A program made the translations under genes and the position numbers. A DNA stretch of 64,000 nt from Alphaproteobacteria bacterium (lineage in GTDB: Bacteria; Pseudomonadota; Alphaproteobacteria; UBA8366; GCA-2717185). Position 1 is the first letter of the stretch. Every line of letters starts with the position of its first letter. The stretch spans positions 62,001 to 126,000 of the forward strand of contig WLWY01000003.1 of assembly GCA_012103325.1 (NCBI GenBank), given 5' to 3'. Of the stretch, positions 18,640-26,658 are shown piece after piece. Below the pieces are notes generated by a model. It saw only the letters and a list, made by a program, of their open reading frames with translations, was not told the DNA's origin and did no database searches.

Positions 18640-19785
18640 ATGTCAACGAGTGAAGGCGCGCGGCTGCACGGGTTGGACCATCTGCGCGCCGCTGCAATCG
18701 TACTTGTCCTACTGTTTCACTATCACGTCTATTACGGCGTGCCGGCGGCGTTTCTCGTTCCCGGATTCAAGGCGTTGGTGTTGTTCGGCTGGTCCGGGGT
18801 CGACCTGTTTTTTGTCCTGAGCGGCTACCTTATCGGCGATAAGCTTTTCAGGGACGCCGCACAATCCGGCAGTGTTCGCGTTTGGACTTTCTATCTGAAC
18901 CGGGCGTTTCGGATATTGCCGGCCTATTTCGTTACGCTTGCGATTTATTTCTTGTTCACGGAATTGCAGGAAGGCCGTGCGTTGCAGCCGCTATGGCGCT
19001 TTCTCACCTTCACGCAGAATATTCCGATAGATCTGTTCGCGAATACCTTCTCGCATGCCTGGTCGCTTTGCGTGGAGGAACATTTCTATCTGATTTTTCC
19101 GGTCGCCCTCTATTTCCTGTACGCGAAGAAACTGCAGCGTCAAGGCATCTACGTTCTGCTCGCTCTCATCGCGCTCGGCATCGTTATCCGTTACGTCAAC
19201 TGGTCGGAATATGTCGACGCATTTGCGGGGCGGCGCCGATTGGGTGCGGCTTTGAAGTATATCTACTATCCGACCTATACGCGTTTGGACGGCTTGCTCG
19301 TCGGCATTGGGATCGCGTCAATGTTCCGATTCTCGCCCGGATTGAAAGACCGGCTCATCCGGTACGGGCATCTGCACCTGTGCTGTGGTTTGGCGATCCT
19401 GGCGGGGTGCTATTTTCTGTTTGACGGTTTGATTCTATCTGCTCGGTTTTCGTCGCTCGCAACAACGTTGATCGGGTTTCCGGCTATCGCGGTGGGGTAC
19501 GGATTTATAGTCGTTTCCGCGCTGAGCCCGAGCAGTTTTCTCTACCGCATCGAATTCAGATTGACCGCCTTTCTCGCTACGCTGGCCTATGCGATGTATC
19601 TCACACACAAAATGGCCAATCACTGGATCAATACGCGGATCGCTCTGCAATACGAGTTGAGCGACGGGCAAACGTTCCTCCTGTCATTGGCCGTGGCCGT
19701 CCTTGCCGGATTTGGACTGCATTTCGCCATCGAGCGGCCGTTCCTGCGGCTCCGCGATCAGTGGGTCGATGTCAAAACCAAATAG
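18640..19785 (+). CDS. Acyltransferase 3 family membrane protein
   Basis: A 381-residue multi-pass inner-membrane protein of the OafA/YrhL type, which O-acylates surface polysaccharides, lipids or other glycans. Landmarks are the N-terminal RLHGLDHLRAAAIVLVLLFHY (with the conserved His just before the first helix), FFVLSGYLIG, and SLCVEEHFYLIFP. About ten hydrophobic helices follow. I use the ATG at 18640, preceded by GGAGGGGG; the open frame extends to a TTG at 18613. It may modify exopolysaccharide in the same organism that makes the PEP-CTERM proteins at 26-29 kb (inference). Confidence 0.9.
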   Translation: MSTSEGARLHGLDHLRAAAIVLVLLFHYHVYYGVPAAFLVPGFKALVLFGWSGVDLFFVLSGYLIGDKLFRDAAQSGSVRVWTFYLNRAFRILPAYFVTLAIYFLFTELQEGRALQPLWRFLTFTQNIPIDLFANTFSHAWSLCVEEHFYLIFPVALYFLYAKKLQRQGIYVLLALIALGIVIRYVNWSEYVDAFAGRRRLGAALKYIYYPTYTRLDGLLVGIGIASMFRFSPGLKDRLIRYGHLHLCCGLAILAGCYFLFDGLILSARFSSLATTLIGFPAIAVGYGFIVVSALSPSSFLYRIEFRLTAFLATLAYAMYLTHKMANHWINTRIALQYELSDGQTFLLSLAVAVLAGFGLHFAIERPFLRLRDQWVDVKTK

Positions 19786-19811
19786 CGGCTGTGAGCCGAT
19801 TCCTGACGGAT

Positions 19812-20822
19812 CTAGTTCATTCCATCGAGATAGGCGAAGAGGGCCGGCTCACCACCCGTATGCACGAACACGACATCGTCCTCTTGCGTCCAACGCCCTT
19901 CCTCGATTAAGGCGATCAGACCGGCGAGGCCTTTGCCCGAATAGACCGGGTCGAGGACCAGCGCTTCCAGGCGTCCCATCAGCTTGATCGCATCGATCGT
20001 GGCCTGATGCGGCACGCCATACGCAGGACCGGCATGTCCGGCGACGACATCGATGCATTTCTCGTCGAAAGGCTCGTCGAGAAATGCGGCAGCGGCCCGG
20101 GCGTATTGGATGACATCGCTGCGAACGCGCGCCGGTTCCGCGTCGATGTCGATGCCGACGACCCTGCAGTCCGGCAGGCAAGCGGCAGCGCCGACGGCGA
20201 GCCCAGCCTGTGTCGCACCGCTGCCGGAGCAATGCACGATTGCGCTGGGCGCGAAGCCCGCTTCCGCCGATTGCTGCGCGATTTCCAGCGCCGTCGAAGC
20301 ATACCCGACTGCGCCGAGACCGTTCGAGACACCATAGGGAACGACGTAGGGCTTGCGCCCTTCCTGCGTCAGTCTGGCGGCGAGGTCTTCGATGGCGTGG
20401 TTGCGATCGCCGGTCCAGGGCAGGTCGTGCAGGGTTGCGCCGAACAGTTTGTTCAGGGCAACGTTGCCGGTCTTTTCATAGACATCGGAAGGCGGTTGCA
20501 GCCGGCCGTGATAGACGACGAGATGGCAATCCAGTCCAAGTTTCGCCGCTGCCGCCGCAACCTGGCGCTGGCTGTTCGATTGCACTACGCCACCGGACAC
20601 CAAGGTGTCCGCCTCGTGCGCCTCGGTCAGTACATGATCCAGCTTGCGTAGTTTGTTGCCGCCGAACCCGAAGCCCGTGCAATCCTCACGCTTCACCCAA
20701 AGCCGCGGGCCGCCGAGATGCGCAGACAGACGTTTGAGCGGTTCCAGCGGCGTCGGCAGGCGCGTCAAGCCCACACGAGGGATGAGGGCGAATTTTCCCG
20801 CGAAACGCACAACATCGTTCAT
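19812..20822 (-). CDS. PLP-dependent enzyme, D-cysteine desulfhydrase / ACC deaminase family
   Basis: 336 residues of fold-type II. The PLP-binding Lys is K57 in FGFGGNKLRK, followed by SGGVVQSNSQRQVA and a glycine-rich phosphate loop GSGATQAG; the C-terminal HTGGEPALF block is typical of the D-cysteine desulfhydrase, ACC deaminase and L-cysteate sulfo-lyase subgroup. These cannot be separated confidently by eye. It is the last gene of a three-gene minus-strand operon (GNAT, VOC protein, this), 11 bp after the VOC gene. Confidence 0.85.
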   Translation of the reverse strand: MNDVVRFAGKFALIPRVGLTRLPTPLEPLKRLSAHLGGPRLWVKREDCTGFGFGGNKLRKLDHVLTEAHEADTLVSGGVVQSNSQRQVAAAAAKLGLDCHLVVYHGRLQPPSDVYEKTGNVALNKLFGATLHDLPWTGDRNHAIEDLAARLTQEGRKPYVVPYGVSNGLGAVGYASTALEIAQQSAEAGFAPSAIVHCSGSGATQAGLAVGAAACLPDCRVVGIDIDAEPARVRSDVIQYARAAAAFLDEPFDEKCIDVVAGHAGPAYGVPHQATIDAIKLMGRLEALVLDPVYSGKGLAGLIALIEEGRWTQEDDVVFVHTGGEPALFAYLDGMN

Positions 20823-20833
20823 AATATGCGCGC

Positions 20834-21742
20834 TTATTTATTATTCATCCAAGGCGCTTGCGCAGTGCCTTGCGTGAAAATCATTGTCGAGCCGAGCGCG
20901 GGTAGCGGCTCGACGCGGAACATATCGTCGCTCAACTCGTCAACCGCGATATCGTTGGCCGTGAGATAGGCCTTTGTTGCCGTGAGGTCTTCGGACCGCA
21001 AGCTGTAGGCCCCGATGAAGGGCAGGTTGGAGACGGCGATGCCCGGCAATACGGCTTGCAGCGCGTCTGGTGTGAGGATCGTTAGGCTGCCGCGTCCGAA
21101 CGTGAACTGCGAACCACCCTGGCAGGCGTTCGGCATAACGCCGAGATAGCGTTGAAACCGCTCCGTCGCCTCCGCAGTGTCGCCGCTCGCCATCACGACA
21201 TCGGTCATGGAGACGACCTTATTGGGATGGGTCATCAGCTCCTCGCGCCACAGCAGATCGGGGGTCCGGTGGGTCAGGAACTGGATACGGCCTTCCGGCA
21301 TCTGGCCCGGCAACATCCTGACGACGGAGAAGCGCAAGGTGCCGCCCTCGACCTCACGAGTGAGGTGGACCAGGGGCTGCATGTCGAAGCCGGCTTCGGT
21401 TAGGCGCGCGTGATGCGCTTCGGCATCCGGCGTGGTGAACGCCATCAGGTGGATGCCGGTATAGCGGTCGACGGCGGCGGGTAATTGCTGCGCCATGGGC
21501 GCGTCGCCTACCGCGCACAGCACCTCGATATAGCTTTCGCGTAACATGATGCAGCGGTTGCCGGTACCGGATGGCTTGGGTTCCTCGTCCGGTGCGGTGC
21601 GCATGGTGTGCGCGGCGTAGGGTGTGAGCACGAAGCCAAGACGTTCCAGTGCCGCCGACGCCGCATCCATGTCGGGCACGAAATGACCGTGATGGTCGAG
21701 GAAGATGTCGTCGCCTCCCGGCAGTTGGCGATAGTTGCTCAC
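20834..21742 (-). CDS. VOC superfamily (glyoxalase-like) protein
   Basis: 302 residues with an N-terminal glyoxalase-like domain (DIFLDHHGHFVPDMDAASAALERLGF, then YTGIHLMAFTTPDAEAHHARL) and a second beta-alpha-beta repeat from about residue 175 (VVSMTDVVMASGD, TERFQRYLGV). VOC proteins bind metal and cover glyoxalases, dioxygenases and resistance proteins; no specific reaction can be assigned. It starts with a GTG that overlaps the upstream GNAT stop by four bases, so it is translationally coupled. Confidence 0.85.
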   Translation of the reverse strand: MSNYRQLPGGDDIFLDHHGHFVPDMDAASAALERLGFVLTPYAAHTMRTAPDEEPKPSGTGNRCIMLRESYIEVLCAVGDAPMAQQLPAAVDRYTGIHLMAFTTPDAEAHHARLTEAGFDMQPLVHLTREVEGGTLRFSVVRMLPGQMPEGRIQFLTHRTPDLLWREELMTHPNKVVSMTDVVMASGDTAEATERFQRYLGVMPNACQGGSQFTFGRGSLTILTPDALQAVLPGIAVSNLPFIGAYSLRSEDLTATKAYLTANDIAVDELSDDMFRVEPLPALGSTMIFTQGTAQAPWMNNK

Positions 21743-22431
21743 GAAGCCGCGCGCCGCGCGTTGAGCGGTGCCTTCTGGTTGCCCGCCGCGTCGAAATTAT
21801 CCGGCGCGAGCCAGGCGTCGAAGGCGGCGCGGATTTCGGGCCATTCATGGTCCATCATGGCGAACCAGGCGGTGTCGCGGCTGCGGCCCTTGTAGACGAC
21901 GTGCTGGCGGAAGATGCCTTCGTAGGTGAAGCCGAACCGCGCCGCGGCGCGGCGTGAGGGCTTATTGAAGTGATCGCATTTCCACTCGAAACGGCGATAG
22001 CCGAGTTCCTCGAACGCGTGTCGGGCCTGCAGATAGATCGCTTCCGTCGCGATGCGGGTGCGCTGGATTTCCGGTCCGAACCAGATCGCGCCGGTTTCGA
22101 TGACGCCGTGGTCGGGGGTGATGCGCATAAAGCTGGCCATACCCTTTGCCTTGTCGTCGGCCTTGTCGACGAGTGCGAAACACAGCGGGTCGTCGGGTTT
22201 CTTGCAGTCGTGCAGCCAGGCCTGGAAGGTGGCGAAATCGTCGAACGGGCCTGCAGGCATATAGGTCCACAGCGCGGGGTCGTCGCCTTTCGCCTCGAAC
22301 AGCGACTCGGCGTGACCGACGGGGTCGATCGGCTCGAGCGTGACATAGGCACCGGGGATCGGTGCGCGGCTTGGTGGCGCGACGGGCTGCCAGTCCAGCG
22401 ACGGCCCGACCTGTTGTTTCGTCTCTGTCAT
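21739..22431 (-). CDS. GNAT family N-acetyltransferase (RimJ/RimL type), copy 1
   Basis: 230 residues with the RimJ/RimL-like pattern: VTLEPIDPVGHAESLFEA near the N-terminus, GAIWFGPEIQRTRIATEAIYL (acetyl-CoA pyrophosphate-binding region) and FNKPSRRAAARFGFTYEGIFRQ. It acetylates an amine on an unknown small molecule or protein. It heads the operon with the VOC and PLP genes. It is a close sister of the GNAT at 22528-23220: both share the opening LDWQPV, the C-terminal WLAPDNFDA and most motifs, pointing to a local duplication. Confidence 0.9.
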   Translation of the reverse strand: MTETKQQVGPSLDWQPVAPPSRAPIPGAYVTLEPIDPVGHAESLFEAKGDDPALWTYMPAGPFDDFATFQAWLHDCKKPDDPLCFALVDKADDKAKGMASFMRITPDHGVIETGAIWFGPEIQRTRIATEAIYLQARHAFEELGYRRFEWKCDHFNKPSRRAAARFGFTYEGIFRQHVVYKGRSRDTAWFAMMDHEWPEIRAAFDAWLAPDNFDAAGNQKAPLNARRAAS

Positions 22432-22527
22432 TCTTCATCTCCGCGGCGGCTGTTCGGCTCGTACCCTATGGCGCTATCCAGGCAGCGGACAAGGATCAAT
22501 TGGCCTCAAACTTTGTCGCGTGCAGGG

Positions 22528-23220
22528 TCAGGAACCGGGGCGTCTTGCGTTGAGGGGAGTCTTTTGATGGCCTACGGCATCGAAATTGTCTGGTGCGAGC
22601 CATGCGTCGAAAGCGGCCCGGACTTCCGGCCACTCAGAGTCGAGCATGGAAAACCAGGCTGCATCGCGATTGCGGCCTTTGTAGACAGCGAACTGGCGGA
22701 ACTCGCCTTCAAAGGTGAAGCCGAAGCGCTCGGCAGCGCGACGCGACGGCGCGTTGAGCGAGTCGCATTTCCACTCCAGCCGGCGGTAGCCAAGCGTGTC
22801 GAAGACGTGCCGGGCCAGTAGATAGATCGCTTCCGTCGCCTGCCGCGTGCGCTGTAGTTCCGGCCCGAACCAGATCGAGCCGATTTCGATGACTCCGTTG
22901 GCGGGCACGATGCGCAGGTAGCTGGCCATGCCCTTGGCGCGATTGTCGGCCCGGTCGATGATTGCGAAGCACAACGGATCGTCCGGCGCTTCGCATTTCC
23001 GTAGATATGCCTGGAATTTTGCGAATTCGTCGAAGGGGTCGTTATGCGTGTAGGTCCACAGCGACGGGTCGTCGCCCTTCGCCGCAAACAATGACTCGGC
23101 ATGCCTGTCCGGATCGATCGGTTCCAATATGACAGAGGTGCCTGGTAAGGGGGACCGGTCGGGCGGCGATACGGGCTGCCAATCGAGTGGCGCGCCGACG
23201 GGCTGAACCGTTTCTAACAT
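22528..23220 (-). CDS. GNAT family N-acetyltransferase (RimJ/RimL type), copy 2
   Basis: 230 residues from the ATG at 23220 (MLETVQPVGAPLDWQPV), with GGAG about 12 bases upstream; the frame runs 11 codons further without homology to the sister. Motifs parallel copy 1: SIWFGPELQRTRQATEAIYL, LNAPSRRAAERFGFTFEG and the ending PLNARRPGS. Roughly two thirds of positions match copy 1 by eye. The two copies are in the same orientation 97 bp apart, consistent with tandem duplication and divergence. The acceptor is unknown. Confidence 0.88.
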   Translation of the reverse strand: MLETVQPVGAPLDWQPVSPPDRSPLPGTSVILEPIDPDRHAESLFAAKGDDPSLWTYTHNDPFDEFAKFQAYLRKCEAPDDPLCFAIIDRADNRAKGMASYLRIVPANGVIEIGSIWFGPELQRTRQATEAIYLLARHVFDTLGYRRLEWKCDSLNAPSRRAAERFGFTFEGEFRQFAVYKGRNRDAAWFSMLDSEWPEVRAAFDAWLAPDNFDAVGHQKTPLNARRPGS

Positions 23221-23315
23221 TTGGAGACTCCTGGAGTATTCACAGCGCGGCACCCTATTGAGGTGCGGGCCACTGAGCCAAGAGCCATTGCAGCGTTAAG
23301 GGAGGGGCCAATCCT

Positions 23316-24968
23316 TCAGAGGTCACCGCGTTTCGCGCGGTCGGCAAGATGCCGTGCGCTGCGGATCGCTAGGGCCTCGATGGTAAGCGCCGGCGACTCG
23401 CCACCGCCGGAACTGGGAAAGACGCTTGCATCCGCGACGATGAGATTGCGCCAGCGGTGGCTGCGGCCGAACGGGTCGACCACCGACTCCGCCGGGTCGG
23501 TCCCCATGCGGCAGGTGCCGAAGACGTGCGTCGGTTGGAACCCGTCATAGGCGCCGTATTCCTCGAAGATGTCGCCGGCGCCGGAGGCTTTCAGGATTTC
23601 GCGCGTGGTCTTGGCCATGAAGGCGAGCCGCTTCAGTTCGGTGTCGTCGAGATGGCTGTGGATGCGGGCTTTGGCAATGCCATTCTTGTCGCGGACTTCC
23701 GGGTCGAGATCGATGTAGGAGCCGGGGTTGGGCAGGCTCTCGCCGATCGCGCCAACCGACAAGGCGCGGCCGAAACGCTCGCGCATCGCCGTCTTGTGCG
23801 CCCGGCCCCAGCCGCCCACAACGCGTGTGGCATAGGTCAGCGGCCCGGTCAGGTCCGCCTCGTGCACGACGGGGCTGAAGCGACAGCCGCCGACGATTCC
23901 GGGTATGGCATCGGGCGCGTTGAAGTCCCAGCAGACACCGTCGGATGGCAGACCGCGATGGCTGCCAAGCGGGTCATCGTGCAGCCCGCTGGACGCCCAG
24001 CTCAAGGTTTCCATGAAGTGCCGTCCGACCTGTCCGGACTCGTTGCCGACGTCTGATGCCAGGAGCAGCCGCGGCGTCTCGACCGCGCCGCAGGCGACAA
24101 CGATGGCGCGTGCTTTCACGTTATGTTTGGCGCCCGCCGCGTTGATATATTCGACACCGGACACGTGGTCGGCCGGTCCCGCTTCGAGGCGCAGGACGGT
24201 GGCCTCCGTCCGGATCGTGCAGTGTCCCGTCGCGGCTGCCTTGGGGATGAACGTCACGTCGACGCTGCCCTTGTCGGTCCGCGGACAGCCGCGCGTGCAG
24301 TTGCCGCAGTAATTGCAGGCCGGGCGGTTGTCGTAAGGCTGCGACAGGGCGGCGCGCGCATTGGCGATGAAACTCAGGCCCAGCTTTTGGCAACCCTTTT
24401 CTACCTGCTGGCTGCCGTAGCACAGCGGGTGTGCGGGCAGGGGGTAGGGCGCGCTTCGGGGTCGGGTTGGGTCGTTCGAGGGCCCGGCGACGCCGACCAG
24501 CCGCTCCGCTTCCAGATAGAATGGTTCGAGTTCGGCGTAGTCCATCGGCCAGTCGGCCGCAACGCCGAAGCGGCTGCGCATGCGCATCGCGTCGGGGTGC
24601 ATGCGGTGCGCTTCGCCGGTGAAATGCAAGGTCGAACCGCCAAGTCCAACAACGTGGCTATAGCCCCAGTTGCCGCGTCGCTCGCCGGTATTGTAGAGGC
24701 CCTTTACCCGGTTCCAGGACTGCAGGTCGCGCCATTTTTCTTCCAGCTTCTGCATTGGTGCGGCGGTCTGCCGGCCCTTGGTCGGGACTTTCGCGGGGAA
24801 GTGCTGGGTTTCCCAATCGGGACGGTCGAGCCGGTAGTCCGAGAACGGATCGTAGGCCGGTCCCGCTTCGAGCAGCAGGACGGAGACGCCGCGCTCGGCC
24901 AGCGCCCAGGCGGCGGCACCGCCACCGGCGCCGGAACCGATTACCACGACGTCGAATGTGTCCGTCAC
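23316..24968 (-). CDS. GMC family oxidoreductase (FAD-dependent dehydrogenase)
   Basis: 550 residues. The FAD-binding dinucleotide fold VVVIGSGAGGGAAAWALAE starts at about residue 7; GLGGSTLHFTGEAHR is the GMC signature region, and the C-terminus has the catalytic-loop pattern HVFGTCRMG and FPSSGGGESPALTIEALA. A cysteine patch CNYCGNCTRGCP (about 225-236) is typical of bacterial GMC dehydrogenases that pass electrons to cytochrome c or membrane partners. It starts with GTG overlapping the upstream Tat-exported small subunit by four bases (GTGA), so the two are a pair, as in gluconate/sorbitol-type dehydrogenases. Substrate unknown. Confidence 0.92.
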   Translation of the reverse strand: MTDTFDVVVIGSGAGGGAAAWALAERGVSVLLLEAGPAYDPFSDYRLDRPDWETQHFPAKVPTKGRQTAAPMQKLEEKWRDLQSWNRVKGLYNTGERRGNWGYSHVVGLGGSTLHFTGEAHRMHPDAMRMRSRFGVAADWPMDYAELEPFYLEAERLVGVAGPSNDPTRPRSAPYPLPAHPLCYGSQQVEKGCQKLGLSFIANARAALSQPYDNRPACNYCGNCTRGCPRTDKGSVDVTFIPKAAATGHCTIRTEATVLRLEAGPADHVSGVEYINAAGAKHNVKARAIVVACGAVETPRLLLASDVGNESGQVGRHFMETLSWASSGLHDDPLGSHRGLPSDGVCWDFNAPDAIPGIVGGCRFSPVVHEADLTGPLTYATRVVGGWGRAHKTAMRERFGRALSVGAIGESLPNPGSYIDLDPEVRDKNGIAKARIHSHLDDTELKRLAFMAKTTREILKASGAGDIFEEYGAYDGFQPTHVFGTCRMGTDPAESVVDPFGRSHRWRNLIVADASVFPSSGGGESPALTIEALAIRSARHLADRAKRGDL

Positions 24969-25471
24969 CGGGGCGCCTCGGCGTGGTCCATGAATCCCTC
25001 AGGCTGTGGTGGTCCCTTGTAACCGAGCGTCTTCCAACTGGCTGGATTGGCGTAATAGGCGCGCATGGCGTCGCTGCGCGCGACGTCGAAGAAGACGCGG
25101 GGCAGGGAGCGGGGCCGCGCCTCGGCGGCGCGGGTGACGATGGCTTCCTGCGTGGCGGGGTCGAGACCGGCAAAACCGCCGCCGCCGACTTTGCGGGCCT
25201 CGAGATCGAGCCATTGGCAGCCGCTCCGCAACAGCCGCATGTAGCGTTTGCTGCGGCTCGCCTTGTCGATGATGCGCCGGTCGATCCCGAAATCCGTCGC
25301 CGAGCCGGTCTCGTCGCGCGGGATCAGGGTGTCGAGAAAATGCGGGAAGGCGGTCAACGGATAGGCGCTCGCGCCCGACGGGCCGATGACCGCCGCCGCG
25401 GCGCCGCGCACCCACGCGAATACCGCCGAACCCGCACCCAGGCCAAGAAAAAGCCGCCGTCCCAGTTTCAT
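24965..25471 (-). CDS. Gluconate 2-dehydrogenase subunit 3-like, Tat-exported small subunit
   Basis: 168 residues from the ATG at 25471, starting MKLGRRLFLGLGAGSAVFAW, a twin-arginine signal (GRRLFLGLG) that would carry the folded GMC partner to the periplasm. The mature part resembles the subunit 3 family: FPHFLDTLIPRDETGSATDFGID, RDEATQ-like helical stretches and FFDVARSDAMRAYYANP. The ATG at 25471 has GGGA eight bases upstream; an ATG at 25477 is closer to it and less likely. It is the first gene of a two-gene operon with the GMC dehydrogenase. Confidence 0.83.
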   Translation of the reverse strand: MKLGRRLFLGLGAGSAVFAWVRGAAAAVIGPSGASAYPLTAFPHFLDTLIPRDETGSATDFGIDRRIIDKASRSKRYMRLLRSGCQWLDLEARKVGGGGFAGLDPATQEAIVTRAAEARPRSLPRVFFDVARSDAMRAYYANPASWKTLGYKGPPQPEGFMDHAEAPR

Positions 25472-25575
25472 ACACATGATCCCGTGTTGCGCCGCCCGCC
25501 GAACTAAAAACAGGCGGGTGGAGGTGTCAAGGAAACCCTGTTCGACGGTGCTCCGCAACATTGCACGCGATTGGG

Positions 25576-25591
25576 TGTCGGAATTCTTTAC
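25576..25591 (+). promoter_or_regulatory. Distal activator box, PEP-CTERM gene 1
   Basis: TGTCGGAATTCTTTAC, identical to the box at 25688. It is part of a larger dyad, with GAATTCGACA repeating the left half in reverse just downstream (25597-25606). It starts 112 bp upstream of the proximal box and 191 bp upstream of the sigma-54 element. Matching boxes lie before the second PEP-CTERM gene. Confidence 0.75.
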
Positions 25592-25687
25592 GACTCGAAT
25601 TCGACAACACGATTTTCATTAACCGATTGAAAAACCGAAAGTTTGGCGCATGCTGGTCAGGATGATTGCGAATATCGGCCGTGAGAG

Positions 25688-25703
25688 TGTCGGAATTCTT
25701 TAC
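25688..25703 (+). promoter_or_regulatory. Proximal activator box, PEP-CTERM gene 1
   Basis: TGTCGGAATTCTTTAC, identical to the distal copy, starting 79 bp upstream of the sigma-54 element. The position suits an enhancer-type activator such as the PrsR regulator associated with exosortase systems; which protein binds is inferred. Confidence 0.75.
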
Positions 25704-25766
25704 GAATCAACGCAATACCATGTTACCCAAGATGTTTTATTGTTATGAATCAGTTGGTTAATTGAG

Positions 25767-25782
25767 TGGCCCGAATTTTGCT
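25767..25782 (+). promoter_or_regulatory. Sigma-54 promoter, PEP-CTERM gene 1
   Basis: TGGCCCGAATTTTGCT fits the sigma-54 consensus TGGCACG-N4-TTGCW with one mismatch and exact spacing between GG (-24) and GC (-12). It lies 121 bases before the ATG at 25888, giving a leader of about 95 bases. Confidence 0.8.
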
Positions 25783-25887
25783 TATTTACTGGCGCATGTG
25801 ATTTCGCAGGCGGTATCCGGGAGGGGTTCCGGAGGAATGGGTGGTATGCGTTCCACGAAGTGACAGAACATTTCGGAGGATTAGCGT

Positions 25888-26580
25888 ATGAAATTAAAGT
25901 ATTTACAGGCACTTGCGGCAGCCGTCGCGATCCTGGCAATTACAGGGTTGGCGAATGTCGCTCAGGCGGGTTTTGCGACGCCGCAGCCGTCAGAGCCGGT
26001 TCCGTTTAACGGCTCGGATTTGTCGGTGACGGAAGATAGCATCGATAACCTTCCACTCTTTATCAATCCGGACGGTGATCCGGTCGACTTTCGTCCCGCA
26101 CTCGAATTCACGATCAACAATCCCGAGTCCGGTCCCATCGGCGCGATTTTTGGGATGATGGTCGCGATTTCGGATCTCGATCTGACAGCGGTTACCGAGA
26201 ATCCCGGCTGGGACGATAATACGCTCGACAGTGCGCTTGATTTGGCAAATTTCCTTACCGACAGCGAATTCGGATTGGACGAGGATCTGTTCAGCGACTT
26301 TGTCTTCGATGGCGACGACGTCATTCTGGCGTTTTTCACGGAGCAGGAGGATGCTTTAGTAACTCCGGGTACGTCGCTAGGCGGCTTCTACGGTATAGAT
26401 TTCAATTCGGAGCGGTCCGATGTTGCCCTGTTCGGCACGGGTGGCACCTGCGTCGGTCAAACCAATCAGCCTTGCGGTGGCGATTCCACCTCAGTGCCGG
26501 AGCCCGGCACGCTGGCGCTGGTCGGTCTCGGCCTGGTCGGGCTGGCTGCGGTTCGCCGTCGCCGGAAACTGGCCGCATAA
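25888..26580 (+). CDS. PEP-CTERM sorting domain protein 1
   Basis: 230 residues. A signal peptide (about 1-27, KYLQALAAAVAILAITG...AQA) is followed by an acidic region with few basic residues and a C-terminal exosortase signal: SVPEPGTLALVGLGLVGLAAV then RRRRK. Such proteins are exported and processed by exosortase in bacteria making exopolysaccharide; the middle region has no family I recognise. GGAGG precedes the ATG. A sigma-54 promoter and two upstream boxes lie in front; a terminator follows. No exosortase gene is in the window, so it must act from elsewhere. Confidence 0.92.
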   Translation: MKLKYLQALAAAVAILAITGLANVAQAGFATPQPSEPVPFNGSDLSVTEDSIDNLPLFINPDGDPVDFRPALEFTINNPESGPIGAIFGMMVAISDLDLTAVTENPGWDDNTLDSALDLANFLTDSEFGLDEDLFSDFVFDGDDVILAFFTEQEDALVTPGTSLGGFYGIDFNSERSDVALFGTGGTCVGQTNQPCGGDSTSVPEPGTLALVGLGLVGLAAVRRRRKLAA

Positions 26581-26615
26581 ACAGAAAACACTTTTCTCCA
26601 TACATCAGACTGACG

Positions 26616-26645
26616 AAGGGGTGGCTCTCGGGCCGCCCCTTTTTC
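26616..26645 (+). terminator. Intrinsic terminator after PEP-CTERM gene 1
   Basis: AGGGGTGGC pairs with GCCGCCCCT (one G-T wobble) around a short loop, followed by TTTTTC. It ends the transcript 40-65 bases after the stop codon, just before the converging glycosyltransferase. Confidence 0.8.
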
Positions 26646-26658
26646 TTTGGCGATGATG

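Noticed and set aside
24123..25022. A 299-codon plus-strand open frame
   Set aside because: It is antisense to the GMC oxidoreductase.
25621..25680. TGGTCAGGATGATTGC near 25652 as a sigma-54 promoter
   Set aside because: GG-to-GC spacing is one base too long; the element at 25767 fits correctly and lies at the same distance from the boxes as in the second gene.
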